From NCBI RefSeq assembly GCF_004310665.1, contig NZ_SIXF01000005.1, positions 1 to 64,000 on the forward strand: 64,000 nucleotides of DNA. Reading direction: 5' to 3'. Positions 44,388 through 55,597 of the stretch are shown here, piece after piece. The position numbers and the translations under genes are program-made. Each line of letters begins with the position of its first letter. The stretch's first letter is position 1. The notes under the pieces are model-generated. The model was given only the letters and a program-made list of their open reading frames with translations, was not told where the DNA came from and did not search any database. This stretch comes from Pedobacter kyonggii. GTDB lineage: Bacteria; Bacteroidota; Bacteroidia; Sphingobacteriales; Sphingobacteriaceae.

Positions 44388-44978
44388 CTAAGCAAGGCAA
44401 TGTTGCTGTGCTTTTTTAAAATTGATTAAAGCCTGAGCAGGATCGTTCCAGATACTGCCCAGTAGCGCAATACCATCGAAATTCATTGCTTTTACCTGAT
44501 CGATCTGGTTGAGGCCAATGCCGCCCAAAGCGATTAATTTTGTTTTAGCGTTATACTTGTTTAGCCGAAAACCGGGAGGGATAAACCCCATGTAACCTGG
44601 TTTGGAAAGGCTGTTGAATACCGGGCCGTAAAAACAGTAATGGTATGGCCTAATGCGATCTATATCTGATAGCTGATGAATAGATGTGCTCCATATATGC
44701 TTTTGAGGTGGCAGGGTATTGAGCGTAATACTTTTTCTAAAGCTTTCGGTATGGTGGATTCTATTAATGTTATAATCGTTGGCCAGTGTATGGAAGTGGT
44801 GTAAAGCAATACGTGGATGATATTCCGGTAAAATCCCTTCCACAATTTTACGGTAATCGGCCTCATCTGCATTTTCCTTACGCAAATGAAAAATCTGTAA
44901 ACCAGCTTCGAAAAGCTGGTTGATCAGGTTACTTTCTTCCTTAAAAACGGTTGGCTTGGCAATTACAATCAGTTCCAT
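44388..44978 (-). CDS. divergent ThiE/TenI-like protein
   Basis: A 196-aa TIM-barrel protein with LQIFHLRKENADEADY, RIALHHFHTLANDYNINRIH and CFYGPVFNSLSKPGYMGF. The layout matches ThiE/TenI, but the phosphate loop differs from ThiE (GPVFNSLSKPGY instead of [11 protein letters not shown]). It lies between thiC and thiE. It could be TenI-like thiazole tautomerase, which the pathway needs and which has no other gene here. ThiE activity is less likely because of the altered loop. Confidence 0.72.
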   Translation of the reverse strand: MELIVIAKPTVFKEESNLINQLFEAGLQIFHLRKENADEADYRKIVEGILPEYHPRIALHHFHTLANDYNINRIHHTESFRKSITLNTLPPQKHIWSTSIHQLSDIDRIRPYHYCFYGPVFNSLSKPGYMGFIPPGFRLNKYNAKTKLIALGGIGLNQIDQVKAMNFDGIALLGSIWNDPAQALINFKKAQQHCLA

Positions 44979-44984
44979 AGTGGT

Positions 44985-47085
<2,101 letters not shown>

Positions 47086-47159
47086 ATTTTAAAGAATTGG
47101 AAAAACTATAGAGATTGCCCCAAAATGGAGATTGAAAAGACAGCAATGTAAGATTGCTT

Positions 47160-47233
47160 TCACTTTTCCCTTCGGCAGTACTAACTGCATCAGGTTCAAA
47201 GGGTATTTCTCAGCACGTAGGCACCCCTAAAGT
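47160..47233 (-). promoter_or_regulatory. TPP riboswitch (THI element)
   Basis: On the minus strand: GGGGTGCC ... GCTGAGAAATACCC ... GAACCTGATGCAGTTAGTAC ... CGAAGGGAA, the core blocks of the TPP aptamer in order. A downstream hairpin AGCAAT-CTTAC-ATTGCT (47142-47158) may be part of the expression platform. It precedes thiS-thiC-(thiE-like)-thiE-thiG-thiH-thiF, so TPP should shut this operon off. Confidence 0.95.
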
Positions 47234-47755
47234 TTTTTGTAAATATATGCGATTAAATTTCTAATGCAAATAAAAAAAATAAATTGGGCTATGTTGTTAG
47301 AAAAGATGCACTGGGTTTTATTGCCTCGTATCGGTTTTTAAGGTTGTGCAAGAAGATAGATATAGATGAAATCTATTCGGTTTTGTTTTAATATAGAGCT
47401 TGTTTTGGTTAATTGATAGTAAGGCGGAATCAATTCCAGCAGCCTTACATTTCCATCTTTTTAACCACAAAGTGCACAGAGAGAAGGCACAAAGGCCGCA
47501 GAGCTGGGTGTAAAGTTCTTAACCATTTAAGGAATGTAAGAAAATATAAGATCCTTGAGCTTATATGAACCTTCTATGTCTTATATGGTTAATCAAAAAG
47601 ATCCTTCACTTCCGACTCCACTCAGTACAAGCTCGCCCAAAGGTTCCGTCGTTTCGTGTTTCCGAGGCAAAATGTCTTGCAGATTTCATTAATTCATAAT
47701 GATGTTGCGCTAGGAATAATGCGTTGATCGCCTCACGCCTCAAGACTAAAAGCCT
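47234..47755. other. intergenic with dispersed repeat at 47458-47510
   Basis: About 520 bp, no gene seen. 47458-47510 is almost the same as 31058-31110 (AACCACAAAG family). From about 47520 to 47610 the sequence continues like the reverse of 40505-40560 (ATATGGTTAATCAAAAAGAT against ATCTTTTTGATTGAACCACA). Lies between the TPP riboswitch and the subtilase gene. Confidence 0.65.
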
Positions 47756-49426
47756 CTATCTTGAGGCAGTAATTGCTTTACTTAAATCCATTGCTTTTTG
47801 CATATTGGCAATGCCATAGCCATAAGGAACTTCTGGTTTTGCTGCACGATCGGCAGACTGTCTAATTACCTGAATGAGCTCGGCATTAGTGAGTTTTGGA
47901 TATGCTTGCCATAAACAGGCTGCCAGACCGCACATAATGGGGCTGGCATAAGAGGTTCCACTGCGTGTTTCACTGTTTCCACTCTCGTTAATTACACTTG
48001 CACTGCCACCTAAAGCTACCACATCAGGTTTCATTCTGCCATCTACTGTGATACCCCAGGATGTGAAAGCACTTATAGCTAGGTTACTATAAATAGCTCC
48101 TATAGCGAGTGCATGGGGAGAATCGGCCGGTGTTCCTACCCATGAACTTTCATTCCCGGCGCAATTAACAATCAAGATTCCTTTACTTGCTGCTATATTA
48201 GCTCCCCGTGTTGCTAAAGCAGTTTTTCCATCCATATCTTCAAACTTATATTTCGTATATGGGAAATAATAGCCTGCAGTATAATAAAGAGATGAGTTTA
48301 TAATATTCACCCCAACACTATCTGCATATTCTACCGCATTTACCCAGTAATCTTCTTCTATGGGATATTCGGTAGCTTCATCTTCGGTGCGCAGAAGCCA
48401 ATAATTTGCTTCTGGGGCAGTACCTACGTAAGTGCCAGGCAAGTTAGTGGCCATACATGAGGTTACCCAAATGCCGTGATTATCTTTACTATATGGGTTG
48501 TCGTTTTCGTAAACAAAAGATTTTGCGCCTTTTACATTAACATTTTTGAAGGCTGGGTTTGTTTTAAAATTAATGAAACCTGCGTCGATTACAGCAATAT
48601 CAATCCCTTCGCCTCTAAAACCTTTATTGTGCAGCGCCTGGCCATTATTTATATTAATATTGTTAAATGCCGTGCCATAATCTAACGGAACATCTGGGGT
48701 ATGGTTAGCGCCAATTTGTGGTACATCTATATATTTTGGGGCAGTGCTTATTTCTTTTCGCTTTCCTTCCCATACCAAAATTACATCTTTTACAAAAGGC
48801 AAAGCTTTGTACTTGTCAATTAAGAATTCGTCTGTGCAGTTTACACTTACGGTATTTAACCACTTGCTTTTAGCAACGATAGTACCTCCAACCTGTTGAA
48901 TAGCTTTAAGGTATTCGGGAGAAATAGGTAAATCTGAGGCGTCAATGGGTATATTTTGCTTATGTCTTCGCTCAATTGCTTTTGGGGAAAGAAACGATTC
49001 GGGGTTACTGATCGATAAATTCGATTGCCCTTTATCTTTTAATACTAAACGGAATTTATAGTCATTACCATCGGTAACCACAACCTTGCATTTGGCTACC
49101 CCTTTTCCATTAACCATTGTGGCTAAAACATAGGTTTCTCCAGCAGCATCGGGCCAAACTATTCCTTCTTCAGTTACCCGGGCTATTCGAGGGTTTTCTG
49201 AACTCCATATTACAGAAGAAGATTCTCCTGGTTGTAAATTTTGAATTTTTACTTCTAATCTGGCTCCGAAGAAACTATCATTTGCAAGTTTTACCTCTCC
49301 TGGTACAATGGATATGGTGGTAACAGGTGTTTCGGGTGCTTCAGGTGTTTCTGTTTTTTTACAGGCAGAGAAAAAAAGGCAAAATACAATAGAGGTAAGG
49401 TAAAGGTGGTGAGCGTGTAATTTCAT
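47756..49426 (-). CDS. subtilisin-family (S8) serine protease lipoprotein
   Basis: A 556-aa protein. Signal and lipobox LFFSAC place Cys22 at the outer leaflet. An Ig-like domain follows (about 35-120). Residues about 122-225 look like a propeptide inhibitor (YKFRLVLKDKG). The catalytic triad is Asp281 (DIAVIDAG), His317 (KDNHGIWVTS) and Ser492 (GTSYASPIMCG), with Asn425 as oxyanion residue. Likely a surface-anchored peptidase. It stands alone. Confidence 0.93.
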   Translation of the reverse strand: MKLHAHHLYLTSIVFCLFFSACKKTETPEAPETPVTTISIVPGEVKLANDSFFGARLEVKIQNLQPGESSSVIWSSENPRIARVTEEGIVWPDAAGETYVLATMVNGKGVAKCKVVVTDGNDYKFRLVLKDKGQSNLSISNPESFLSPKAIERRHKQNIPIDASDLPISPEYLKAIQQVGGTIVAKSKWLNTVSVNCTDEFLIDKYKALPFVKDVILVWEGKRKEISTAPKYIDVPQIGANHTPDVPLDYGTAFNNININNGQALHNKGFRGEGIDIAVIDAGFINFKTNPAFKNVNVKGAKSFVYENDNPYSKDNHGIWVTSCMATNLPGTYVGTAPEANYWLLRTEDEATEYPIEEDYWVNAVEYADSVGVNIINSSLYYTAGYYFPYTKYKFEDMDGKTALATRGANIAASKGILIVNCAGNESSWVGTPADSPHALAIGAIYSNLAISAFTSWGITVDGRMKPDVVALGGSASVINESGNSETRSGTSYASPIMCGLAACLWQAYPKLTNAELIQVIRQSADRAAKPEVPYGYGIANMQKAMDLSKAITASR

Positions 49427-49853
49427 GTTAATCTTAAATGGTAGTGTCTTTTAAAAGAAAGAGGAACTCACATATAAGGCTACATCCTTTTTCACAGGCG
49501 ATGCAAAAGTAAGATAATTAAGGCAGATTGCATTAATATATGGGGTCACATCTTTAAAGCCTCATCAATCGACTTCGCCTGGTGCAGTTCTGCTCGGGGG
49601 GATAAGTACATAATCTATTGTTTTTTGACTGCAAAGCATACAGGATGACCAACGCTGGATTACAGTTAATCGACTCATGATTTCAGACCAACTAACTAAT
49701 CCACGCCAACCGCCTTTCGTAAAAAGTAAAAATTCCTTACCTTTGCATCATCACCAATCACCCCATACATGTAAAATTCGTTTCTTTTCAGAAAATAGAT
49801 AACAAGCTGAGCGGTTCCGTTCCTGCAATTATTTACAATAAAAAAAGAAATTT
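49427..49853. promoter_or_regulatory. divergent intergenic region with ABC-F promoter
   Basis: About 430 bp. On the plus strand TACCTTTG at 49738-49745 is a perfect -7 box, with an AT-rich leader of about 110 bp to the ABC-F start at 49854. No gene is present in the rest. A clear promoter for the leftward subtilase was not found. Confidence 0.55.
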
Positions 49854-51440
49854 ATGCTTATTCTACAAGGGGCTAACTATATCCATCCCAATGGGGATTT
49901 ACTGCTTTCAGACTTAAATCTTACCATCAACAAATACGAAAAAATTGCACTCATTGGCCATAATGGGGCGGGGAAATCGACACTTTTAAAAATTTTATCA
50001 GGTAAACTCAGGGCAACTGCCGGATATGTTAAAACGGAATCGGTGCCTTATTATGTGCCACAGCTTTTTGGTCAATTTAATGATTTTACTGTTGCGCAGG
50101 CACTCAGGATTGAAGATAAACTAAAAGCGCTGAACGAAATCCTTAACGGAGAAGTGACAGACAAAAATTTGACTATACTCAACGATGACTGGACCATTGA
50201 GGAACGTTGCGCGGAAGCTTTGAGTTATTGGCGATTGGAGGGTTTAGACTTAAACCAAAAAATGGAAAGTTTAAGCGGGGGACAAAAAACCAGCGTATTT
50301 TTGGCTGGCATCGCGATACACCGCCCGGATATTGTTTTGATGGATGAACCGACCAATCATTTGGATCTGGAAGGCAGAAACAGGTTATACGATTATATCC
50401 GATCGACCAGAAATACTTTGGTGGTGGTGAGCCACGACCGTACTTTATTGAACCAAATTGAGAAAGTTTGCGAATTAAGTAAACGGGGAATAACCATTTA
50501 TGGCGGAAATTATGATTTCTATACTGCGCAAAAGAAAATTGAAAATAATGCTTTGAACAATGATTTAAAAGCAAAGGAAAAATCATTGCGCAAGGCCAAA
50601 GAAGTGGAACGGGAATCGATAGAGCGGCAACAGAAACTTGATGCCAAAGGGAAGAAAAAACAGGAAAAGGCTGGATTGCCGACCATTTCGATGAATACGT
50701 TAAAAAATAATGCAGAAAAAAGTACGGCAAAATTAAAGGCTGTGCATACCGAAAAGCTCGATCATATTTCTTCTGAATTAAACCAGCTTAGGTCTGCGCT
50801 GCCAGATGCAGACAAAATGAAAATCGGTTTCAACCAAGCCAGGTTGCACAAAGGAAAAAGTATTGTTGAGGCTAAGGAGGTCAATTTTGCTTTTCATGAT
50901 CAGGTACTTTGGAAGGAGCCGCTTAGTTTTCAGATTTTTAGTGCGGAGCGTTACGTGATAAAAGGCCGGAATGGATCGGGCAAAACCACCTTGATTAAGC
51001 TTATTTTGAGGCAGCTCCAGCCCTCGACAGGAAGTTTAAACAAGGCAGACGTTAGTTCCATGTACATTGATCAGGATTATTCGTTGGTCGGTGATCAACT
51101 TACAGTTTACGAACAGGCCCAGCAATACAATTCGGGTGCATTGCAGGAGCATGAAATAAAAATCCGTTTAAACCGGTTTTTGTTTGGCAAAACCGATTGG
51201 GACAAACCTTGTTCGGCCTTAAGTGGCGGTGAGAAAATGCGGTTGATCCTTTGTTCGTTAACCATCAGCAACCAATCGCCCGACCTGATTATATTGGATG
51301 AGCCTACCAATAACCTCGATATCCAGAATATAGAAATTTTAACGGCAGCCATTAACGAATATCAGGGAACACTTCTGGTCGTATCGCACGACGAATATTT
51401 TCTTAAGCAAATCTATGTGGAACATACCATTGATCTTTAA
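49854..51440 (+). CDS. ABC-F family ATPase
   Basis: A 528-aa soluble protein with two ABC domains and no TM segments. Domain 1: Walker A GHNGAGKS (35-42), signature LSGGQKTS, Walker B VLMDEPTNHLDL. Linker (about 240-325) is charged and helical. Domain 2: GRNGSGKTT, LSGGEKMR, ILDEPTNNLDI. ABC-F proteins act on ribosomes, in translation control or antibiotic resistance. Long 5' leader (about 110 nt) before the ATG is compatible with attenuation control, as for resistance ABC-Fs, but I see no leader peptide with confidence. Confidence 0.9.
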   Translation: MLILQGANYIHPNGDLLLSDLNLTINKYEKIALIGHNGAGKSTLLKILSGKLRATAGYVKTESVPYYVPQLFGQFNDFTVAQALRIEDKLKALNEILNGEVTDKNLTILNDDWTIEERCAEALSYWRLEGLDLNQKMESLSGGQKTSVFLAGIAIHRPDIVLMDEPTNHLDLEGRNRLYDYIRSTRNTLVVVSHDRTLLNQIEKVCELSKRGITIYGGNYDFYTAQKKIENNALNNDLKAKEKSLRKAKEVERESIERQQKLDAKGKKKQEKAGLPTISMNTLKNNAEKSTAKLKAVHTEKLDHISSELNQLRSALPDADKMKIGFNQARLHKGKSIVEAKEVNFAFHDQVLWKEPLSFQIFSAERYVIKGRNGSGKTTLIKLILRQLQPSTGSLNKADVSSMYIDQDYSLVGDQLTVYEQAQQYNSGALQEHEIKIRLNRFLFGKTDWDKPCSALSGGEKMRLILCSLTISNQSPDLIILDEPTNNLDIQNIEILTAAINEYQGTLLVVSHDEYFLKQIYVEHTIDL

Positions 51441-51490
51441 AATAAATATATAGCCTTATCTTCGTTCCAAATTATAAAACCAGTACACCT

Positions 51491-52792
51491 ATGCAAAACC
51501 TGTTGGCACTACAAAGCGGCGAACTTAAAGGAGCAGTATCGTTAAAACTTTCTGAAAACCTAACCGAGTTTCCAAACGAAATATTCGAGTTGGCCGATAC
51601 TTTGGAAGTGCTGGATTTATCTTTTAATAAATTAAGTGCATTACCAGCAGATTTTGGCCGTTTAAAGAAACTGAAGATTTTCTTCTGTTCAGAAAACCTT
51701 TTCACGGTTATGCCTGAGCAATTGGCCGACTGCCCTTTGTTGGATATTGCAGGTTTTAAATCTAACCAGATTAAAACGGTGCCTGCAAAATCGCTGAATC
51801 CTAATCTGCGCTGGCTGATTTTAACAAACAACAACATTGCCGAATTACCAAAAGAGATCGGGCAGTGTACGCGGATGCAAAAGCTGATGTTATCGGGTAA
51901 CCGTTTGGTGCAATTGCCCAATGAATTAAGCAATTGCCAAAATTTATCGTTACTGCGGATTGCTGCTAATAAACTGCATGAGCTGCCACAATGGATGGCC
52001 ATGATGCCTAAACTTTCGTGGATTGCATTTTCGGGGAACAACTTTAGTAAAACACCTGCTGTAGAAACACTTTCGTTAATTAATTGGCACGATTTAGAGA
52101 TTAACCATTTGTTGGGCGAAGGCGCATCGGGTATCATCTCAAAAGCAAACAGGACCATTGGTGATGAAACCCAGGAGGTAGCCGTTAAAATATTTAAGGG
52201 CAATGTAACCAGTGATGGCTTGCCGGAAGATGAAATGACGGCCTACATTGCTGCGGGTTACCACCCCGGCTTGGTTAATTTAATTGGACAGATTGCCCTG
52301 CACCCAGAAGATAAAAAAGGACTGGTGATGGACCTCATCCCTCATCATTTTTATAACCTGGGTAATCCGCCGAGTTTAGAGAGCTGTACCAGGGATGTTT
52401 TTCCTGAAGGTATGCAGCTGTCGGAAAAACAGTTGCTGAGTATTGCCAAAGCCATTGCCTCCTTAGCCGCGCAATTGCACGAGGCTGGGATTATGCATGG
52501 CGATTTATATGCACACAATATCGTGATTGATGATGAGGGCAGTACGTTGTTTGGTGATTTTGGTGCTGCAAGTTTTTATGATCAGGCTGATGATGCGCTC
52601 GCCTTTGCGCTGGAGCGAATAGAAGTTAGTGCTTATGGTTACCTGCTCGATGATTTACTTTCTTTAAAAAACGAAACAGTAAGCGAAAAGTGTTCGAATG
52701 CTTTGGGTATCTTAAGAGATGTCTGTTTAGTTGCACCGCCATTAAACAGGCCCGGTTTTCAGGATTTGGTTAAGGCATTAGCTAATATTTAA
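51491..52792 (+). CDS. leucine-rich-repeat protein kinase
   Basis: A 433-aa protein combining LRRs (about 25-195; LEVLDLSFNKLSALPADFGR, LRWLILTNNNIAELPKEIG) with a C-terminal Ser/Thr kinase-like domain (about 200-430). The kinase has the P-loop LGEGASGIISKA, Lys in VAVKIFKG, catalytic loop IMHGDLYAHNIVID and DFG-like GDFGAASFY. Bacterial LRR kinases of this type are rare but known. No TM segment, so it is cytoplasmic. It starts 50 bp after the ABC-F gene on the same strand and could share its transcript. Confidence 0.85.
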   Translation: MQNLLALQSGELKGAVSLKLSENLTEFPNEIFELADTLEVLDLSFNKLSALPADFGRLKKLKIFFCSENLFTVMPEQLADCPLLDIAGFKSNQIKTVPAKSLNPNLRWLILTNNNIAELPKEIGQCTRMQKLMLSGNRLVQLPNELSNCQNLSLLRIAANKLHELPQWMAMMPKLSWIAFSGNNFSKTPAVETLSLINWHDLEINHLLGEGASGIISKANRTIGDETQEVAVKIFKGNVTSDGLPEDEMTAYIAAGYHPGLVNLIGQIALHPEDKKGLVMDLIPHHFYNLGNPPSLESCTRDVFPEGMQLSEKQLLSIAKAIASLAAQLHEAGIMHGDLYAHNIVIDDEGSTLFGDFGAASFYDQADDALAFALERIEVSAYGYLLDDLLSLKNETVSEKCSNALGILRDVCLVAPPLNRPGFQDLVKALANI

Positions 52793-52800
52793 CTGCAAAA

Positions 52801-52828
52801 ATAGCCCCCAATTTTCATTGGAGGCTAT
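52801..52828 (+). terminator. hairpin after the LRR kinase gene
   Basis: ATAGCCCCCAAT pairs with ATTGGAGGCTAT with one mismatch and a 4-nt loop. It begins 9 bp after the stop at 52792. No T-run, so termination strength is uncertain. Confidence 0.55.
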
Positions 52829-52853
52829 CAATGCCATATTCCAATAGAAGGGT

Positions 52854-52935
52854 CGTCATTGTAAGGCACGAAGCAATCTTTCTAACTTGCGATAAAGATT
52901 GCTTCAGCCGATGAAAAATCGGCTTCGCAATGACG
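52854..52935. repeat. branched REP-like palindrome
   Basis: Outer stem CGTCATTG/CAATGACG closes two inner hairpins: GAAGCAATCTTT with AAAGATTGCTTC, and CCGAT with ATCGG. The three-way structure fits REP-like elements of Bacteroidota, of which short relatives occur at 6460-6600 in this window. Confidence 0.65.
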
Positions 52936-52967
52936 ATGCGCCTATATGGGCCTTAGCGGCTATCAAA

Positions 52968-53393
52968 TTATTGAGCATTACTAAAATTAATCATCCATTG
53001 GATACCGAACCTGTCTTTAAAGCTACCGAAGTAATCGCCCCAGAACATATCGTCCATTGGCATTTCGATTGTACCACCTGTTGAAAGGCCGTTAAATAGG
53101 CGATCGGCATCTTCGCGGCTCTCGGTATTGAGGTTAATGTACATGTTGTTACCTTCTTTAAGTACATGCCCTGCAGAAGGTACACAGTCTGACGCCATTA
53201 AAACCGTATGCTCATTAATGGGTAGGGCTACGTGCATTACACGGTTTTTTTCCTCTTCGGTTAATTTATCCGATTCAGGTGTATCGCCCATTTTTGCAAA
53301 GAAGGTAAATTCTCCTCCGAAAACCGATTTATAAAAATTAAAAGCTTCTTCGGCCTTGCCGTCGAAGTTTAAGTAAGGGTGCATGCTTGCCAT
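52968..53393 (-). CDS. VOC-family (PhnB/YjdN-like) protein
   Basis: A 141-aa beta-alpha-beta-beta-beta protein beginning HPYLNFDGKAEEAFNFYKSV, as in PhnB/YjdN proteins (3-demethylubiquinone-9 methyltransferase-like). C-terminus WGDYFGSFKDRFGIQWMINF is the typical second half. Function in this family is unclear; some members bind metals or small molecules. Stand-alone. Confidence 0.85.
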   Translation of the reverse strand: MASMHPYLNFDGKAEEAFNFYKSVFGGEFTFFAKMGDTPESDKLTEEEKNRVMHVALPINEHTVLMASDCVPSAGHVLKEGNNMYINLNTESREDADRLFNGLSTGGTIEMPMDDMFWGDYFGSFKDRFGIQWMINFSNAQ

Positions 53394-53941
53394 AATCTTA
53401 TTTATTTTGTTTACAACTAAGTTACTGCACCTTTTAATGATAAAACGGGTGTACTTGAGACAAATGTAAGGGCGTTTTCGACATCGTCAAATTATAACTT
53501 TGTATGGTTCTATCTTGTTGTGATGGCCTTAATTTGGGTGCCGAGCCTGAGAAAATATTGTTTTTAAATAGGCTGAAATGTTTTATTCATTTTACAATAG
53601 CTTTTAATTAAGTTATTCTTTTACAGATGAATAAAACTGAACGGAAATAAATACTTTATCTTTTTCATATTTGTGTCAGGGTATTAAACATTTAATGAAA
53701 TAATTCTCAATCGTCCCAAAATAATTTTAGATTTGAGTAAACACGTCCGCTTTTGGGGGCGTGTTTTTTTTGCAAAAAAAAACCTTTCATTGCTGAAAGG
53801 TTTCGCGTTTTAATCTAAATCGTCCCGTTGATTTAATTTTAACGTTATAAATATAGTTATCAACATGTTAACATCAAACTAAAAGGTAAAAATACCCCTT
53901 TGTGGGTAGTGGTTTTCACTACACCGCGATAAAGAAAACTT
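53394..53941. other. intergenic with two convergent terminators
   Basis: About 550 bp. A plus-strand terminator at 53739-53771 (AAACACGTCC ... GGGCGTGTTT then T run) and a minus-strand one at 53780-53803 (AAACCTTTC/GAAAGGTTT followed by a T run on the minus strand). No gene precedes the plus-strand terminator within 350 bp, though TAACTTTG near 53496-53503 could be a -7 box of a small RNA. A GTAGTG/CACTAC stem lies at 53906-53922. Confidence 0.5.
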
Positions 53942-54148
53942 TTAATGTGCATAATTATTTGTTGCTTCAATACTCCATTTATAGGCCGGTAACGTTGCCA
54001 ACAACAAGCTGGAGTCGCTTACTACGAAAATAGAATAATTAAAATGGGCCCTATAATTTGCAAAGATGAACATAGAGAGGGCAAAGGCAAGTGTTAGCGA
54101 AAAACTACTGATAGCCGCCAACTTAATCTTGTATCCAACGATAAGCAT
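53942..54148 (-). CDS. possible small membrane protein
   Basis: A 68-aa frame beginning MLIVGYKIKLAAISSFSLTL with a hydrophobic helix to about residue 30 and a second semi-hydrophobic stretch. It starts 30 bp after the aldose epimerase gene on the same strand and a minus-strand terminator follows at 53780-53803, so it could be the end of that operon. No family recognised. Coding is uncertain. Confidence 0.3.
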   Translation of the reverse strand: MLIVGYKIKLAAISSFSLTLAFALSMFIFANYRAHFNYSIFVVSDSSLLLATLPAYKWSIEATNNYAH

Positions 54149-54178
54149 TACCGTAAAAACTTAGGTCGGTAACCCCCT

Positions 54179-55045
54179 CTAGAAACACTCTACTTCCCAA
54201 AACCGTGACCAGTTTTCGCCTATATCAAGCTTTATTATGCCCTCTTTGTGTGTTAATTCCTGATCGTGGTTAATATCATCGGCCACTCCGCACCAGGGCT
54301 CTAAACAAACAAAAGGGGCATCAGTAGCAGCCCAAATGCCAAAGAAAGGAAAATCTTCGAAATGGAAGTGCAGGCCATAATCGTTTTTGTTGTTGAGCAA
54401 GCTGATGCAATTGCTCTGCAGGGTTTTAAAAACCAGCGCATCGTTATAAAACAAATCATGTTTAAGGTTTAACCTGTGGCCGCCCAGTTCAATGAGCGCT
54501 GTTTGGTCGGATACTAAGCCATCTTCGAGTTTCCAGAAAGTTAATTTCTCATCGGCATTAAAGGCCAGATAGTAATCTTCGTAAACGGTGTTGGGGGTAT
54601 TGGGCACCGCAAATGCCGGGTGTGCACCAATTGAAAATAAAAGCTCGGCAGTACCTGTGTTTATTACCTTGTAAGTTAAATTCAGTTTTCTGTCGATTAG
54701 CCGGTACCTTAGTTTCAGCTCGAAATAAAAAGGATATCCTTTTAAGGTATCTTCATTTTGAGTTAAAGTAAAAACAGCTTCGGTTTCACTTATTTTTTCG
54801 AAATTAAAAACATGATCGCGGGCGAAACCATGGCGTGGTAGCTCATAACTTTTACCTTGGTAGGTAAAACTGTTGTTTTTTAATGAGCCAACAATAGGAA
54901 ATAAAACCGGACTGTGTTTTGCCCAATATTTAGGGTTGGCATTCCATAGATATTCCAGCTTGGTTTCTTTACTAAATAAACCTTGAAGTTCTGCGCCTTT
55001 AGCCGCCAGGCTAACTTTTATATAATCGTTCTCGAGAGTTATCAT
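54179..55045 (-). CDS. aldose 1-epimerase family (LacX-like) protein
   Basis: A 288-aa beta-sandwich. LRYRLIDRKLNLTYKVINTG, FSIGAHPAFAVP (His in the sugar site) and LEPWCGVADDIN match aldose 1-epimerases of the LacX subgroup. These interconvert sugar anomers in the cytoplasm. No signal peptide. Single gene or first of two with the small membrane frame. Confidence 0.85.
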   Translation of the reverse strand: MITLENDYIKVSLAAKGAELQGLFSKETKLEYLWNANPKYWAKHSPVLFPIVGSLKNNSFTYQGKSYELPRHGFARDHVFNFEKISETEAVFTLTQNEDTLKGYPFYFELKLRYRLIDRKLNLTYKVINTGTAELLFSIGAHPAFAVPNTPNTVYEDYYLAFNADEKLTFWKLEDGLVSDQTALIELGGHRLNLKHDLFYNDALVFKTLQSNCISLLNNKNDYGLHFHFEDFPFFGIWAATDAPFVCLEPWCGVADDINHDQELTHKEGIIKLDIGENWSRFWEVECF

Positions 55046-55197
55046 TTGCGATCTAAATTAACAAAAAGATGTACTTTAAAAATATCTTTTTTATTAATTT
55101 TGATCACTACTTAAAGCTTAAGCAAATGAAAAGCTTAAAGCGCTATTTATTTTATTACCCGCGCATTTACTTCCGCTTAAAATAAAACCAGAAACCC

Positions 55198-55527
55198 ATG
55201 GCGATAGATTTAACAAAATTATCAAATGCAAAAGTAAGGGCTGCTATTACCGCGTTGCAAAAAGGCGATGAAAAAACATGGTTTCCTTTATTTGCTATTG
55301 ATGTTGCCTTTTACGATGACGGAAACCAGATGAAATTTAATAACTTCTTTAAGAAAGCGCTGGGACATGAGCATTTTACCAGTATAGATAAAGTTGAAAA
55401 CAACGGATTGGAGGTTTATGGCCATTTCCACTCCGACCAATGGGGTGATTTTAAGACCTGTTTTAAATTTAAGGTAAACAAAGAAGGAAAAATAGCGAGG
55501 TTGGATATTGGGCAAGCCTCTTATTGA
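55198..55527 (+). CDS. NTF2-like (SnoaL-type) small protein
   Basis: A 109-aa protein: MAIDLTKLSNAKVRAAITAL, then FPLFAIDVAFYDDGNQMKFN and a beta-strand end (CFKFKVNKEGKIARLDIGQA). Fold pattern fits NTF2/SnoaL pockets; no catalytic residues identified. Convergent with pepT, with a hairpin between. Confidence 0.75.
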   Translation: MAIDLTKLSNAKVRAAITALQKGDEKTWFPLFAIDVAFYDDGNQMKFNNFFKKALGHEHFTSIDKVENNGLEVYGHFHSDQWGDFKTCFKFKVNKEGKIARLDIGQASY

Positions 55528-55532
55528 TTTTG

Positions 55533-55596
55533 GAGTTTGGGGTTGGGAGTTTTGAGTCGGATATAACTCCCAACTCAAAACTCTCCTCCCCAAACT
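55533..55596. terminator. long hairpin between convergent genes
   Basis: An inverted repeat of about 64 bp: AGTTTGGGG ... GGGAGTTTTGAGT pairs with ACTCAAAACTC ... CCCCAAACT. It lies between the NTF2-like gene and pepT and may end both transcripts. Confidence 0.65.
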
Positions 55597-55597
55597 G

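Noticed and set aside
50179-52203. Minus-strand frames under ABC-F and LRR-kinase genes
   Set aside because: Shadow frames opposite genes with complete motifs.
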